A program made the position numbers and the translations under genes. The notes beneath the pieces were generated by a model. That model was not told the DNA's origin, made no database searches, and saw only the letters and a list, made by a program, of their open reading frames with translations. 64,000 bases of DNA. It comes from Candidatus Cloacimonadota bacterium (lineage in GTDB: Bacteria; Cloacimonadota; Cloacimonadia; Cloacimonadales; Cloacimonadaceae). The stretch covers positions 1 through 64,000 of the forward strand of contig JASKKR010000004.1 in assembly GCA_030154085.1 (NCBI GenBank), read 5' to 3'. Positions 36,878-47,400 of this stretch are shown one piece after another; position 1 is the first letter of the stretch; every line of letters begins with the position of its first letter.

Positions 36878-38064
36878 TGCTTAAACTCCTTGTCAAAAAT
36901 TACAGCGTTGAGTGGGGGAAAACCATTGAAACAGATTGATGAATAGCTCCGGGTATATGCACCTGTGCTGAAAATATAGACTCTGTCACCAATCTGGGTA
37001 GATTCTGGCATATGGTACTTGTAGTTTTCATAGAGAATATCCATACTATCACAGGTAGGACCTGCCAAGATGATCTCATCTGCTAAGCCTTCCCGCTCGA
37101 AATAGATAGGAAACTTGATGGATTCATCGATCGTTTCGATCAAGCCTCCAAATTTTCCGATATCCAAAAATACCCATTGATAGATATTATTCTTGGATTT
37201 TCGGCTGATATTTACTACTTCGGTGATAATAATTCCAGCATCTGCGACCAAAAATCTGCCTGGCTCCAAGATTATTCGTGGGATTTTTTCACCAAAGTCT
37301 TCTTCGATAAAGCGCATGATCTCTTGGGCATATTCTCTAATTGTAAAGGTTGGATCCACATAGCTGGCTGGGAAGCCTCCGCCTAAATTGATCATCTCAA
37401 GCTCGACACCATCTTCTGCTACAGCGTCGAAGAGATATTTGCAGCGAGCGATAGCGTCGTCCCACTGTCCAATGTCGCGTTGCTGAGAACCGACATGAAA
37501 GGATAGACCATATGGCTTCAATCCCAGATCTCGAGCTTCCAGGATCAGATAGTAGATTATATCTGCATGAGCGCCAAATTTTCGGGAAAGAGGCCAATCT
37601 GCTCCCATACCTTCTGTTAAAAGCCGAAAGAAGACCTTCGCCTCCGGTGCCGCTTCAGCAATATTTATCAGATCGGTGCTGCTATCTGTGACAAAGAGAC
37701 GGACTCCTTTTTCGTAAAAATAGGCTATATCACTCTTTTTTTTGATGGTATTGCCCAAGCTTAGTTTCTTTGGATCTGCTCCCAGGCTCAGGAGGAGATC
37801 CAGCTCATATCGGGATGCAACATCAAAGTGAGATCCTTTGGATATCAAAAGCGAAAGGATTTCGGGCATAGGGTTTGCCTTGACCGCATAATAGATATCC
37901 GCTATAGGAAAGCTTGAACTTAACTCGTCAAACTTATGACGAATGAGGTCTTTATCCATTACCAAAAGTGGGGTTGGCATATCTTTGGTAAATTCTTTTA
38001 TTTGTGCAAAGCGAGCGGGATCAATATAACGCTCTAAATTAAAATGGTAGGGTTCTTTGTACAT
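36874..38064 (-). CDS. Ornithine/diamino-acid decarboxylase (fold type III, PLP)
   Basis: A 396-residue PLP enzyme of the alanine-racemase fold. YYAVKANPMP holds the PLP lysine, SFHVGSQQ and NLGGGFPASY form the phosphate-binding part, and EPGRFLVADAG and GPTCDSMDIL (with the catalytic Cys typical of ornithine decarboxylases) complete the site. The Cys-Asp pair favours ornithine over diaminopimelate, so it may make putrescine for polyamines. Lysine or a mixed specificity cannot be excluded. First gene of a short minus-strand operon with the Ldh-family gene. Confidence 0.85.
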   Translation of the reverse strand: MYKEPYHFNLERYIDPARFAQIKEFTKDMPTPLLVMDKDLIRHKFDELSSSFPIADIYYAVKANPMPEILSLLISKGSHFDVASRYELDLLLSLGADPKKLSLGNTIKKKSDIAYFYEKGVRLFVTDSSTDLINIAEAAPEAKVFFRLLTEGMGADWPLSRKFGAHADIIYYLILEARDLGLKPYGLSFHVGSQQRDIGQWDDAIARCKYLFDAVAEDGVELEMINLGGGFPASYVDPTFTIREYAQEIMRFIEEDFGEKIPRIILEPGRFLVADAGIIITEVVNISRKSKNNIYQWVFLDIGKFGGLIETIDESIKFPIYFEREGLADEIILAGPTCDSMDILYENYKYHMPESTQIGDRVYIFSTGAYTRSYSSICFNGFPPLNAVIFDKEFKQ

Positions 38065-38094
38065 GTCACATCCTCAAGTAAGTTTAGTTTAGTC

Positions 38095-38123
38095 AATATA
38101 ATCTATTCTGCTTTTTGTGTCAA
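38095..38123 (-). promoter_or_regulatory. Sigma-70-like promoter of the decarboxylase operon
   Basis: On the minus strand TTGACA (38118-38123) and TATATT (38095-38100) are separated by 17 bases, near-perfect spacing and sequence. The start codon lies about 30 bases further on, with GAGG upstream of it. Confidence 0.7.
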
Positions 38124-38225
38124 ATGAATATCTGTGCTATATACTAAGCTGATGATTTTATAACTTATGGAAGCTTTCTGTGCTTTATGCTTGACCAAAT
38201 AAGCATAGTTTGCAGTGCTTGATTC

Positions 38226-39287
38226 ATGAAGAAGATCATACATGTGGATATGGATGCTTTTTTTGCTGCGATAGAGATTCGGGAAGATCCATCTCTAAAG
38301 GGCAAGTGTGTGATTGTCGGAGGCTCCCCCAAAAGTAGAGGCGTAGTATCCACATGTTCCTATGAAGCAAGAAAATATGGCGTCCACAGTGGCATGTCCT
38401 CCTTCCAAGCGTGGAAACTTTGTCCCCAAGCCGTATTTGTCCACAGCAATTTTCAGCTCTACAAAGAAGTCTCGCAAACGATTAGGGATGTCTTTTATCA
38501 GGTCACAGACCTAGTAGAACCAGTGAGCTTGGATGAAGCTTATTTGGATGTGACAGAAAACAACTTTGATGAACCTGATGCAGTTAAAATCGCTAAGTGG
38601 ATCAAAGAGGAGATTTTCAAAAAAACTTCTCTTACTTGCTCGGCTGGTGTGTCATATAACAAATTTTTGGCAAAGATTGGCTCAGACATGGATAAACCAG
38701 ATGGGCTCACTGTGATCAATCCAGATAATGCTCAGGAAATTCTTTTTGCTTTGCCCATCGGAAAATTCCATGGAATAGGTAAAGTTACTGCTGCCCGTAT
38801 GAAAAAGATGGGTATCAATAATGGTAAAGATCTATATCAGAGAAATCTAAACGAATTGGTACGCGTTTTTGGTAAAGCTGGATTTTTTTATTACCATGTA
38901 GTTCGGGGAGTGGATAATCGCGAAATAATCACATCCTGGGATCCTAAATCAATTAGCTGCGAAAATACTTTCTCCGAGGATATTGGAGATTTTGATGAGC
39001 TGCTCGCCAGATTGCGGAAGCTCGCAGATCGACTGGCGGGCAGAATGGCAACTAAAAGATTAATAGGACAAAATCTGGTACTGAAAATTAAATACGATAA
39101 TTTTGAGCTAATCACACGGAGCATGCCTCTGCCAATCATGACAAATGAACGAGAAATACTCTACCAAAATGGCGAACAGCTATTTATCTCAAATTGGGAT
39201 CCAAATAGGAAAGTGAGGTTACTGGGACTCGGAGTGGGAAAGCTGCATTACGATGACAAGGAAGAACAAATCTTACTTGATTTGTAA
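38226..39287 (+). CDS. dinB: DNA polymerase IV (Y-family)
   Basis: A 353-residue error-prone translesion polymerase. The palm motifs HVDMDAFFAAIE and SLDEAYLDVT carry the metal-binding acids; YEARKYGVHSGM, CSAGVSYNKFLAKIGSDMDKPDGL and the helix-hairpin-helix FHGIGKVTAARM follow. The length matches E. coli DinB. No clear ribosome binding site precedes the ATG, so translation may be weak. No LexA-type operator was recognised. It stands alone. Confidence 0.95.
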   Translation: MKKIIHVDMDAFFAAIEIREDPSLKGKCVIVGGSPKSRGVVSTCSYEARKYGVHSGMSSFQAWKLCPQAVFVHSNFQLYKEVSQTIRDVFYQVTDLVEPVSLDEAYLDVTENNFDEPDAVKIAKWIKEEIFKKTSLTCSAGVSYNKFLAKIGSDMDKPDGLTVINPDNAQEILFALPIGKFHGIGKVTAARMKKMGINNGKDLYQRNLNELVRVFGKAGFFYYHVVRGVDNREIITSWDPKSISCENTFSEDIGDFDELLARLRKLADRLAGRMATKRLIGQNLVLKIKYDNFELITRSMPLPIMTNEREILYQNGEQLFISNWDPNRKVRLLGLGVGKLHYDDKEEQILLDL

Positions 39288-39360
39288 GACTCAGGAAAGT
39301 AAACAAAGATTAATATGTGAATCTTTCAATATGCTCTCAAATTTATCGATAATGCTGTTC

Positions 39361-39468
39361 TAAATGCTTGCAAAAGAAGGGTTCTTGATGCCTCCCCCGT
39401 TTCTCTCCCATTTGAGAAGTGAGCAAGAAACGAGAAAATAAGGAGTTACAGCCTTGTGAAGTACATTC
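39361..39468 (+). repeat. Dispersed intergenic repeat, copy 4
   Basis: TAAATGCTTGCAAAAG, GCCTCCCCCGTTTCTCTCCCATTTGAG, AGTGAGCAAGAAACGAG, AAATAAGGAGTTACAG and TTGTGAAGTACATT are present in the common order. The outer arms are weak (TTCTTGATG against TTGTGAAGT). It lies between convergent dinB and dusB. Confidence 0.85.
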
Positions 39469-39505
39469 TGGAAGAGAATGTCCAATAGTTTTCAAAAGCA
39501 AGTGA

Positions 39506-40456
39506 TCATGGACAGTTGAGGAAGAAATCTCTGATCATTTCTCTGATTTCATCAGCGCTCTGAGCGTGATTGATCTTTGCCCGTAAATCCTTGCTGCCGG
39601 GCATAGATTTGATATAGTTACAGAGTTGAGAACGCATCTCACGCACCACGACATATTCATCCTTTGTCATCAAGGCATAGTCCAAGTGTTTGAGTGCGAC
39701 CTCAAGAATTTGTGCTTTTGTAATCGGGGAATAGCTTCCCTTTTCAAAGAATTCCTTGATCTGCTTGAATAACCATGGTCTTCCGAGGGCTCCCCTACCG
39801 ATCATGATTGCGTCACAGTTTGTTTCTTTGAGCATTTTTTGTGCTTTTTCTGGACTGTCAACATCACCATTTCCGATGAGTGGTATTGAAATGACCTCTT
39901 TAAGGATGCGAATATGCTCCCAATTGCTATGTCCAGAAAACATCTGTTTTTGGAAACGGGGATGCAGGCAAAGGATGTCTGCCCCTGCATCTTGCATCAT
40001 TAGCCCAAAATCACGGTAGTTTTGATTTTGAGCATCCCAACCACTGCGAAATTTAACGGAAAGACGCATAGTGCCAGCTAAAGCCTTTTTTACTTCACGC
40101 ACAATATCGGCTGCTTTATGGGGGGTCTTCATAAGTGCCGAGCCCGCACCGCGTTTCACTACCTTTTTGGCGGGGCAGCCCATGTTTATATCCAGAAAAT
40201 CTGGCTGGAATGGGATGAGCGACTCAGCAGCTTTTGCCATCACATAAGGATCCGATCCAAAAATCTGCACCCCATAAGGGCGCTCGTAATCAGAAAAGAG
40301 CACGTAGCTAAGGGTCTTACTATGATTTCGGATCAAGCCATCAGCACTCACCATCTCACTAACGAGGTAGTCAGCTTGCCAATCCTTGCACAGTCTGCGA
40401 AAGGCTTGATCAGTATATCCAGCCAAGGGTGCTAAATATAGAGGAATCTTAGTCAT
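39506..40456 (-). CDS. dusB: tRNA-dihydrouridine synthase
   Basis: A 316-residue FMN enzyme that reduces uridine to dihydrouridine in the tRNA D-loop. Motifs: LAPLAGYTDQAFRRLC at the N-terminus, VSEMVSADGL, DINMGCPAKKVVKRGAGSALM with the catalytic Cys, and IGRGALGRPWLF. It overlaps the HD-GYP gene by eight bases, so the two are co-translated. The DusB subgroup is the best guess for a bacterium with this motif set. Confidence 0.93.
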   Translation of the reverse strand: MTKIPLYLAPLAGYTDQAFRRLCKDWQADYLVSEMVSADGLIRNHSKTLSYVLFSDYERPYGVQIFGSDPYVMAKAAESLIPFQPDFLDINMGCPAKKVVKRGAGSALMKTPHKAADIVREVKKALAGTMRLSVKFRSGWDAQNQNYRDFGLMMQDAGADILCLHPRFQKQMFSGHSNWEHIRILKEVISIPLIGNGDVDSPEKAQKMLKETNCDAIMIGRGALGRPWLFKQIKEFFEKGSYSPITKAQILEVALKHLDYALMTKDEYVVVREMRSQLCNYIKSMPGSKDLRAKINHAQSADEIREMIRDFFLNCP

Positions 40457-42134
40457 AGTGATAAATGCTCTTGATCTCCATGATGTCAGGATGGTCGATT
40501 TGTGCTGGTTTCATAAATTGATGAGCATAAGTCAAATATAAACCACTATCCATGAAGAAATCAACCAGATTCCCGTCAAGATGTCCAGATTTAACCATAT
40601 TTGCCATTATATGCAGAGATTCTGAGAGACTTTGCGGGCTTTTGTAGGGGCGATCGGAAGATGTGAGGGCTTCAAAAATATCCGCTATCGCAATTATTCG
40701 TGATTGCAGAGGAAGATCATGTTCATTCAATCCTCTGGGATAACCTTTCCCGTCGAGAGCTTCATGGTGAGTAGCGGCATAATATGGCACGTTCTTGTAT
40801 TTTTTGGGGAAGCTGAGTTGAGAAAGCATTTCCCAGGTGATCGAAGCATGATCTCGCATAGTCTTAATTTCTTCAGGATTTAGAGTTCCTTTGCGAATAC
40901 TGAGATTTTGGACGTCGGAATCATCTATGATATAGTAATCCATATCATTATAGTGGACATTGATCGAAGCGATTTCATGAATTCTGGCTATATCTTCATC
41001 GCTAACACATTCTGTCCCGATATTTAAAGCTTGTATGAAGGAAGCAGATTGATCCAGGTAGACGAAAGGCTGCTCTTGCATCGGGGAGGGGAAATGCTTT
41101 TGGCAAAACTCATTGAATCCATCTTTGCCCAATTTTTGTTTGATATAGAGGAGAAATGTTTTCACAGTTGTGATGCGTTGCATGATGATCTCAATTCCAT
41201 CTATAGTACGTTCTAGTTTTGTGCTTTTGTCCATGACAAATTCGGGAGTAATAATCTTGCCCACATCGTGCATCCACCCAGCCATCGAAATTTCTTTGAG
41301 TTCATCTTCAGAAAATTGCACGTCAGCAAAGACACCTTCTGATTCCTGATTGATGCGTTCTGTCATCATTTCCGTCAATCTAGCCACTCTGGTTATATGA
41401 GCTGAACTATATTTGCTTTTGCGTTCTATCGCTCCCGCAATGGAGCGCATAAATTCCAGTAAAAGTTCTTCCAGATTACTGATCAATCGTCGGTTTGAGA
41501 GAGCGATAGCTGCTTGCGAAGCAAGAGATGAAAGCATAGCTTTGTGTTCCGGGTTAAAGCTGGTGACCTGCCCGTCTTCATCGAGAGGATTGATAAATTG
41601 GATCACACCCAAGACAGTATCTTCATGATCTTTTAGGGGAATGGTGAGCATTGCCTTACAACGATAATTTGTGCTTTTGTCAAAGTTTATGGTGCCACTG
41701 ATATCATAACCTTTAGCTTGATATACATCATCAAAAAACAAACTATGTTTTGTGTGGTAAACAGCAGAAACAATATGGGACAGTTTTGGCTTGCCATCTT
41801 CTTCATAAAGAGGGATCGGCGGCCAATCAACTTTCCCGTGTGAACCGCCCTGGCGCATGTTTAGGGTGGCATTAAAGATTATTTCAAATTCCAAAGCGGT
41901 GGCATCTTCATTAACTTTGTAAATTGTGGCACCGTCGGATTTGGTAAAGGCAATTCCCTCCTCTAGGATCATATCAAAGATCTTGTCCAGATCCTTTTCG
42001 CTAGAGAGGGATTCTCCGATCTTGGTGAGCTGCTGAATATGTTTGAGCTGGTCTTCAGCCATCATAGAAATCATGTTGATCACTTCATTGAGAGTTCGAT
42101 TTACTCGGAGATTGTGGCTAAATTCATATTGCAT
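40449..42134 (-). CDS. GAF and HD-GYP domain protein
   Basis: A 561-residue cytoplasmic signalling protein. Residues about 40-215 form a GAF domain (ITKSD-type FTKSDGATIYKV, LTIPLKDHEDTVLGVIQFINP), and residues about 225-540 form an HD-GYP phosphodiesterase with WMHDVGKI (His289, Asp290) and HHEALDGKGYP (Gly-Tyr-Pro at 464-466). HD-GYP domains usually degrade cyclic di-GMP or related dinucleotides. An insertion of roughly 100 residues sits between the HD and GYP motifs. It overlaps dusB. No diguanylate cyclase gene is visible in the window, so the ligand is unknown. Confidence 0.9.
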   Translation of the reverse strand: MQYEFSHNLRVNRTLNEVINMISMMAEDQLKHIQQLTKIGESLSSEKDLDKIFDMILEEGIAFTKSDGATIYKVNEDATALEFEIIFNATLNMRQGGSHGKVDWPPIPLYEEDGKPKLSHIVSAVYHTKHSLFFDDVYQAKGYDISGTINFDKSTNYRCKAMLTIPLKDHEDTVLGVIQFINPLDEDGQVTSFNPEHKAMLSSLASQAAIALSNRRLISNLEELLLEFMRSIAGAIERKSKYSSAHITRVARLTEMMTERINQESEGVFADVQFSEDELKEISMAGWMHDVGKIITPEFVMDKSTKLERTIDGIEIIMQRITTVKTFLLYIKQKLGKDGFNEFCQKHFPSPMQEQPFVYLDQSASFIQALNIGTECVSDEDIARIHEIASINVHYNDMDYYIIDDSDVQNLSIRKGTLNPEEIKTMRDHASITWEMLSQLSFPKKYKNVPYYAATHHEALDGKGYPRGLNEHDLPLQSRIIAIADIFEALTSSDRPYKSPQSLSESLHIMANMVKSGHLDGNLVDFFMDSGLYLTYAHQFMKPAQIDHPDIMEIKSIYHYD

Positions 42135-42143
42135 ATCAGCACC

Positions 42144-42749
42144 TTAGATTCGTTCAAAGAGCATGAAATGTGGATTAAAACCCTGGCGTTTTTGGACTTC
42201 TTCAAACCATGTGACAATGTGCTCATCTAAGTTTGGATGCATCTGGATAGGATCATCCTGCAGAGAAGTAAAGTTGGAATTTTGCAAGAACTCTTCAAGA
42301 ATCCAATTTGCATATTCTTCATGATCAGTCGAGATTTGTACTTGAGCTCCGTGTTTGAGGACTTCAGCAAGTGCATCCAAAAAGTCCTGTTGGATTAAAC
42401 GTCTTCGATGATGGCGGCGTTTGGGCCAAGGGTCTGGGTGCTGGATAAACACGCCGGATATGCTCGCTTTCGTGAACCATGAAGCTATGCGCGCATCCAC
42501 AAATCTCTGAATCAAGCGCACATTTTGGTTTTTTTCAACATTTAACTTGCGCAGACAGTTACGGATCCGCTTTTCGCTCATTTCAAATCCGATAAAATTC
42601 CATTCAGGATGGCTAATGGGATAGCGGGAGATAAATTCTCCTTTGCCGGATCCAATCTCCAAATAAAGATCATGATTATTATCAAAAATATCATTTAATA
42701 GAGCATCTTCCGCAGGCTCTATAACAAAGAAATCTCTGTCATTGATCAT
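42144..42749 (-). CDS. trmB: tRNA (guanine-N7)-methyltransferase
   Basis: A 201-residue SAM enzyme that makes m7G46 in tRNA. It shows the SAM loop LEIGSGKGEFIS, a GFEMSEKRI acidic strand, and the TrmB-typical HPDPWPKRRHHRRRL. Slightly short but with all core motifs. Its start overlaps the upstream membrane-protein gene by 11 bases. Confidence 0.94.
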   Translation of the reverse strand: MINDRDFFVIEPAEDALLNDIFDNNHDLYLEIGSGKGEFISRYPISHPEWNFIGFEMSEKRIRNCLRKLNVEKNQNVRLIQRFVDARIASWFTKASISGVFIQHPDPWPKRRHHRRRLIQQDFLDALAEVLKHGAQVQISTDHEEYANWILEEFLQNSNFTSLQDDPIQMHPNLDEHIVTWFEEVQKRQGFNPHFMLFERI

Positions 42750-43323
42750 CTTCAGAACTATCTCCTTTGCGAAGTTGGTTGAGCTCTATACGCAAGACCA
42801 ATAGATCTGCCAAGGACATTGCAAAACCAATAAATATGTAGAGAATAAGACCATACATTAGGACAGGATTCCAAAAATCATCCGGTAAAGGAATAGAAAT
42901 CATCGCATAAATGGCATAAAGATATAATCCAAAACAAATGGCTCCTGCAATCCCCAAGAACAGAGTCCGCAAGCGAATGAGGGACTTGAGATAGAATAGA
43001 TAGCGGATCATGATTACACTCAATAAACCATAAATGAGGTTCAAGAGCAGGAGAGGAAAGATGCTGATCGGAGCGTTTAGAGCATTGTACAGTGGGATAG
43101 CAAAGATCAATGCTATAAAAGCGGCCACATAATAACTGTATTTACTCATAAGATATCTAATCATCAAGGTCATAATACCCATAAAGATACCTATAAAGAT
43201 ACCAATCTGCATCAAAGTTACCCCTGTGTGAGAGGGATCTTCCTTTTGCAAGATACCGCTGATTAATGCTCCCAGGATCGGGAAGGACACAATCAAGATG
43301 TGTTGAAACCTAAATCTGTTCAT
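42739..43323 (-). CDS. Predicted membrane protein with six helices
   Basis: A 194-residue protein with about six hydrophobic segments (starting near HILIVSFPILGALISGIL, LMQIGIFIGIFMGIM, YYVAAFIALIFAIPLY, FPLLLLNLIYGLLSVIM, LFLGIAGAICFGLYLY and VLMYGLILYIFIGFAM). The tail is charged and cytoplasmic. I do not recognise a family. It is the first gene of the minus-strand run trmB - HD-GYP - dusB. Confidence 0.6.
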   Translation of the reverse strand: MNRFRFQHILIVSFPILGALISGILQKEDPSHTGVTLMQIGIFIGIFMGIMTLMIRYLMSKYSYYVAAFIALIFAIPLYNALNAPISIFPLLLLNLIYGLLSVIMIRYLFYLKSLIRLRTLFLGIAGAICFGLYLYAIYAMISIPLPDDFWNPVLMYGLILYIFIGFAMSLADLLVLRIELNQLRKGDSSEDDQ

Positions 43324-43463
43324 TGTTCCTCAATAATATCAAAGTATTTATACAATCTAAAGAGCTGTCTTGGGATAATTTTCATTGACGACATCTCTTA
43401 TGTTACAAACTTATCTCACAGTTACAAGATGTCAATGAGAATCACAAGGAAACGGAGTAAGCC

Positions 43464-44411
43464 ATGTTAAGCAAACTAAAAAACCTACGTAACAAACTAA
43501 GCAAATCCAAGTCCGGATTTATAGATAAAATATCCGAAGTAATCAGGGGTCGTGGAGTTGTTGATGAAGAACTTTTTGATGAGATTGAAGAGATAATGAT
43601 CAAAAACGATACTGGTGCAGAAATGGCTGCCCATATCATGGACAAGCTCAGAGAGGAAATTCGAGCCGATAAAATCTCAGATCCCGAAGTGGTGCAGATT
43701 TACTTGATGGACATCTTGCAAAACATTCTTTTCAAAGACGTTGAGGATGAGAAAGACTTCTTTGATATCCCTGACATTAAGCCTTTTGTGATAGTATTTG
43801 TGGGTGTGAATGGCACTGGCAAAACTACCACTATAGGGAAAGTAGCAAATCGCTTTGCCCAAGCAGGCAAGAAAGTATTGATCGTGGCAGGTGATACTTT
43901 TCGAGCAGCCGCCATCGATCAAGTGGCAATCTGGGCAGAAAGGGCTGGAGTGCAGATCATGCGATCCGAACCTGATCGAGATCCTGCCGCGGTTATCTAT
44001 GATGGCGTGGCATCAGCAGTAGCTAAAGCATATGACGTTGTTCTCATCGATACAGCCGGAAGACAACACACCAAAGAACGGCTCATGAAAGAGCTCTCTA
44101 AGATAGATCGCAGCATCAAAAAAGCCTGTCCAGATGCTCCTCATGAGACAATCCTTGTGGTGGATAGCACAACTGGTCAGAATGCGATCTCACAAGCCAA
44201 ACACTTTGACGAAGCTATCAAGCTTACGGGTATTGCATTAACAAAGTTTGATGGCACTGCCAAGGGGGGAATCATCTTTAATTTGAAACAAAATCTGAAG
44301 ATACCGGTGCGGCTATTGGGCGTTGGAGAAGGAATCGATGACATAGAAAATTTCGATACGGTACGCTTTGTAAAAGCCTTTTTCGACAGAGGCGAGGATA
44401 GCGATAGATAG
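43464..44411 (+). CDS. ftsY: Signal recognition particle receptor
   Basis: A 315-residue GTPase that docks SRP-ribosome complexes at the SecYEG translocon. A short N-terminal helical part is followed by the NG domain: GVNGTGKTT (114-122, Lys120), GDTFRAAAIDQ, DTAGRQHTKERLM, TKFDGTAKGG and GVGEGIDDIENF. It lacks the long acidic A-domain seen in E. coli. The next gene starts directly after its stop codon. Confidence 0.95.
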   Translation: MLSKLKNLRNKLSKSKSGFIDKISEVIRGRGVVDEELFDEIEEIMIKNDTGAEMAAHIMDKLREEIRADKISDPEVVQIYLMDILQNILFKDVEDEKDFFDIPDIKPFVIVFVGVNGTGKTTTIGKVANRFAQAGKKVLIVAGDTFRAAAIDQVAIWAERAGVQIMRSEPDRDPAAVIYDGVASAVAKAYDVVLIDTAGRQHTKERLMKELSKIDRSIKKACPDAPHETILVVDSTTGQNAISQAKHFDEAIKLTGIALTKFDGTAKGGIIFNLKQNLKIPVRLLGVGEGIDDIENFDTVRFVKAFFDRGEDSDR

Positions 44412-47400
44412 ATGGAACTTGTCCGGGCAACCGATCTGGCAAAGAAGCTTCTGGATATTTTATCTACAGAACAAGCTGCTAGTACGATCCTGATCTTCGA
44501 ACGGCAAATCCTGGAAGATATCTATAGAGACCTTCTAATTGATGTGCCGCAAGGATTCAATGGACTCTTTGCTCGGATGCAATACTATCACGATCTAAAT
44601 CCCTGCCCGGAAAACATAGTAGATCAATTAAATAAACTTCGCATGATCGCAAACAAAGCCGCTCATTCGGATAGTGCAGATATCAGCATGACAGAAGCCC
44701 AATCCGGAGCACTATGTATTTATCATTTCTTGCAAGAAATATGTGAAGGTTTCGCCCTACCCGAGCTCGCTACCATGCTGAAAGATGCCCAACCTTTTGC
44801 TGAGAAGCCCAAGACCAAAAAACGCAGCTTTGCTTGTGTGCTCAAAAGCTGGCAGCCGTATATGATTAGCGGACGTATCAGCGGATTGGAACTGGAAGCA
44901 GTGACAGAAGAAGGAGTCGGGGTCAACATCCTGCTGCGAGACGATTTCCGTAATCTTGGAAAAGCAAAATATAGCACTCTTATGCCGAGTCTCTGGCGTT
45001 ATGCGAATTTGAATTGTCACTATCTTAGTGAAGTAGCTGGCAAAGAAAACTACTATATAGACAATCCAAGGAGCTTGGTCGTTTTAGAGCCTGACTTCTT
45101 GGTTGATGCTTCATCAGTAGCTGAATGTATGGCAGATGGTGGCTCATATCCGGAATTGTATATCCTCAGTATGATGTTTAAAGAAGTATCATCGGAAAAG
45201 ATGCTATTGGGCAAGATCGTAAATAACATATTTGATGAAGTTATTCATCAACCCAGACAAGAATTTTTGGATCTTTTTAAACAAGCAATGCGCTCTATGG
45301 CGATCCCCATGACTGCTCTTGGGTCAGCGGCGGTAGCACGGATCTATCATGAAGTAGAAAAAGTACATCAACCCGTGATCAGGGATTACTGTGCCGGAAT
45401 ACGAGACTTTGACCTTTTATTGGAACCTAGTTTTCTCTGTCCTGAATACGGTCTACAAGGCAGACTTGATCTTTTGTACTATCATAGAGGGAAGTTTAGC
45501 ATCTGCGAGCTTAAAAGCGGGAAACCCCATCCCCACGATGTTTGGCCGTCTCAACGCTATCAGGTAGTGGCATACAACATGATCATTCGCAATGCGTATG
45601 GCAATACCAAGCTTGGCACCAGTAGCATCTTGTATTCCGGTGAATCCCAAAAACCACTGCGGAATGTGGCAAATATGCCACTTCTGGAGCAGAATCTCAT
45701 GCACTGCCGAAACCGCATTGTGGGCATTATGCACCTTTTGAGTGAAAATCCTAATATCTTCTTTGATTGGCTTATTAAACAAAGCGGGGATCGCTATAGT
45801 GGCTATAGCCGTGTTACATTTGAACGGTTTAAAAAGCTTTTTAAGGGGATTGAAGGATATGAATATCAATGGTTCTGTGAAGAAATAAAACGAGCAGTGA
45901 GAGAGATTTGGCATGTCAAACTTGGTGCCGATTCATCTAATGATAGTCTGGGGCATAATGCTTTGTGGCGAAGATCGAGAGCAGAGAAAGAAGGGAAGAT
46001 AATCACGGATCTTGGGATAGTTTCTCACAATCAAAATGAGATTTTGCTCAAGCCAAATTCAGATAGCTCAAGCACAGATTTCCGACAAGGAGATGTTATA
46101 CTCTTTTATCAGCAGGATCGAAAGATAGAGCATCAGGAAGTAATGCGGGGCATGATTTTGGATATTCAACCCGATAGTATATATATCCTACTTCGAGGGG
46201 AAATACATCGGGCATTCCCCAAAAATGCACTTTGGGCTTTGGAACATGACCTCATAGAAAGCTTTATCTATGCACCTTTTAGTTCTTTGGTATCTTTCCT
46301 GGAGATGGACAAAGAGCGCAGGAAGCTCTTCTTTGGTTTGCGCGAACCCCAAAAAGATCCAGTCGATTGTGAGCCAGAAGATGAAAAAGAAAAGGTCCTG
46401 TGCCATATGCGTGCTGCTAAAGAGTTGTATCTCATACAAGGTCCTCCTGGAACCGGGAAAACATCTGGATTGATCGGAAACTATGTGGAGAACCTGTTTG
46501 TCAATTCAGATCGCAAGCTACTTATCCTTAGCTTTACAAACAGAGCTGTCGATGAGATTTGCCTCTGTTTAAGATCACGCAAAATTCCTTTTCTGCGTAC
46601 GGGTAATTCACAGATCATCAAAGATGAACTGCTCTCAGTAAAGATCCAAGATATGCGCTATCATGAGATAGAGAGCTTATTGAAGATGAACAGGATCTTT
46701 GTGGCGACTGTGCAAAGCGCTATCAGTTGGCATAAAGATCTCAAGTGCTTTTGTGAACTAGATGAGATGATAGTGGACGAAGCGTCACAGATCCTGGAAA
46801 GCTCCATATTGCCTTTGATGGACCTTGCTCCAAAGTGTATTTTCATTGGAGATCAGAATCAGCTTCCCCCAATTACAGTGCAAAGTTCGTTTGATTTTTC
46901 TTTCAATGACAGCCCGTTGGACGGTCTATGCTATGATGCTATTAATCAATCCCTCATGGAAAGATTGTTCCGTGTTTACACAAATAATGGGTGGAATTCC
47001 CACTTCTATATGCTTAAGGGACATTTCCGCATGCATAAAGAGATAGCGAAGTTAGTATCTCCTTATTACTCTAATCTGCTCAAGGAGATGCTTCCTCGTC
47101 AACAACAGCCTTTGCCAGAGTATCCCATTCCGCTTTATCTGCAAAAACGTCTCACTTGGGTGGATTGCCCTCCGACAGAAAAAGACTATTTGGATGAAAA
47201 GCAAATTATGGCAGTAAAGCAGATTGTTCGCAGGCTTTGTGAATCCGGCGCTGTGCAAGATCCGTCGACACAGATTGGGATTGTTGCTCCCTATCGCGTT
47301 ATGATCCATGCTCTTCGCTCTGAGCTTCCTGAGATTGCAATCGATACCGTTGAACGTTTCCAAGGCTCGGAAAGAGATGTGATCATCCTCTGCTTTCCCT

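Noticed and set aside
45453-45914. A 153-residue minus-strand frame opposite the nuclease-helicase gene
   Set aside because: It lies fully inside the nuclease domain on the other strand and has no start signal.
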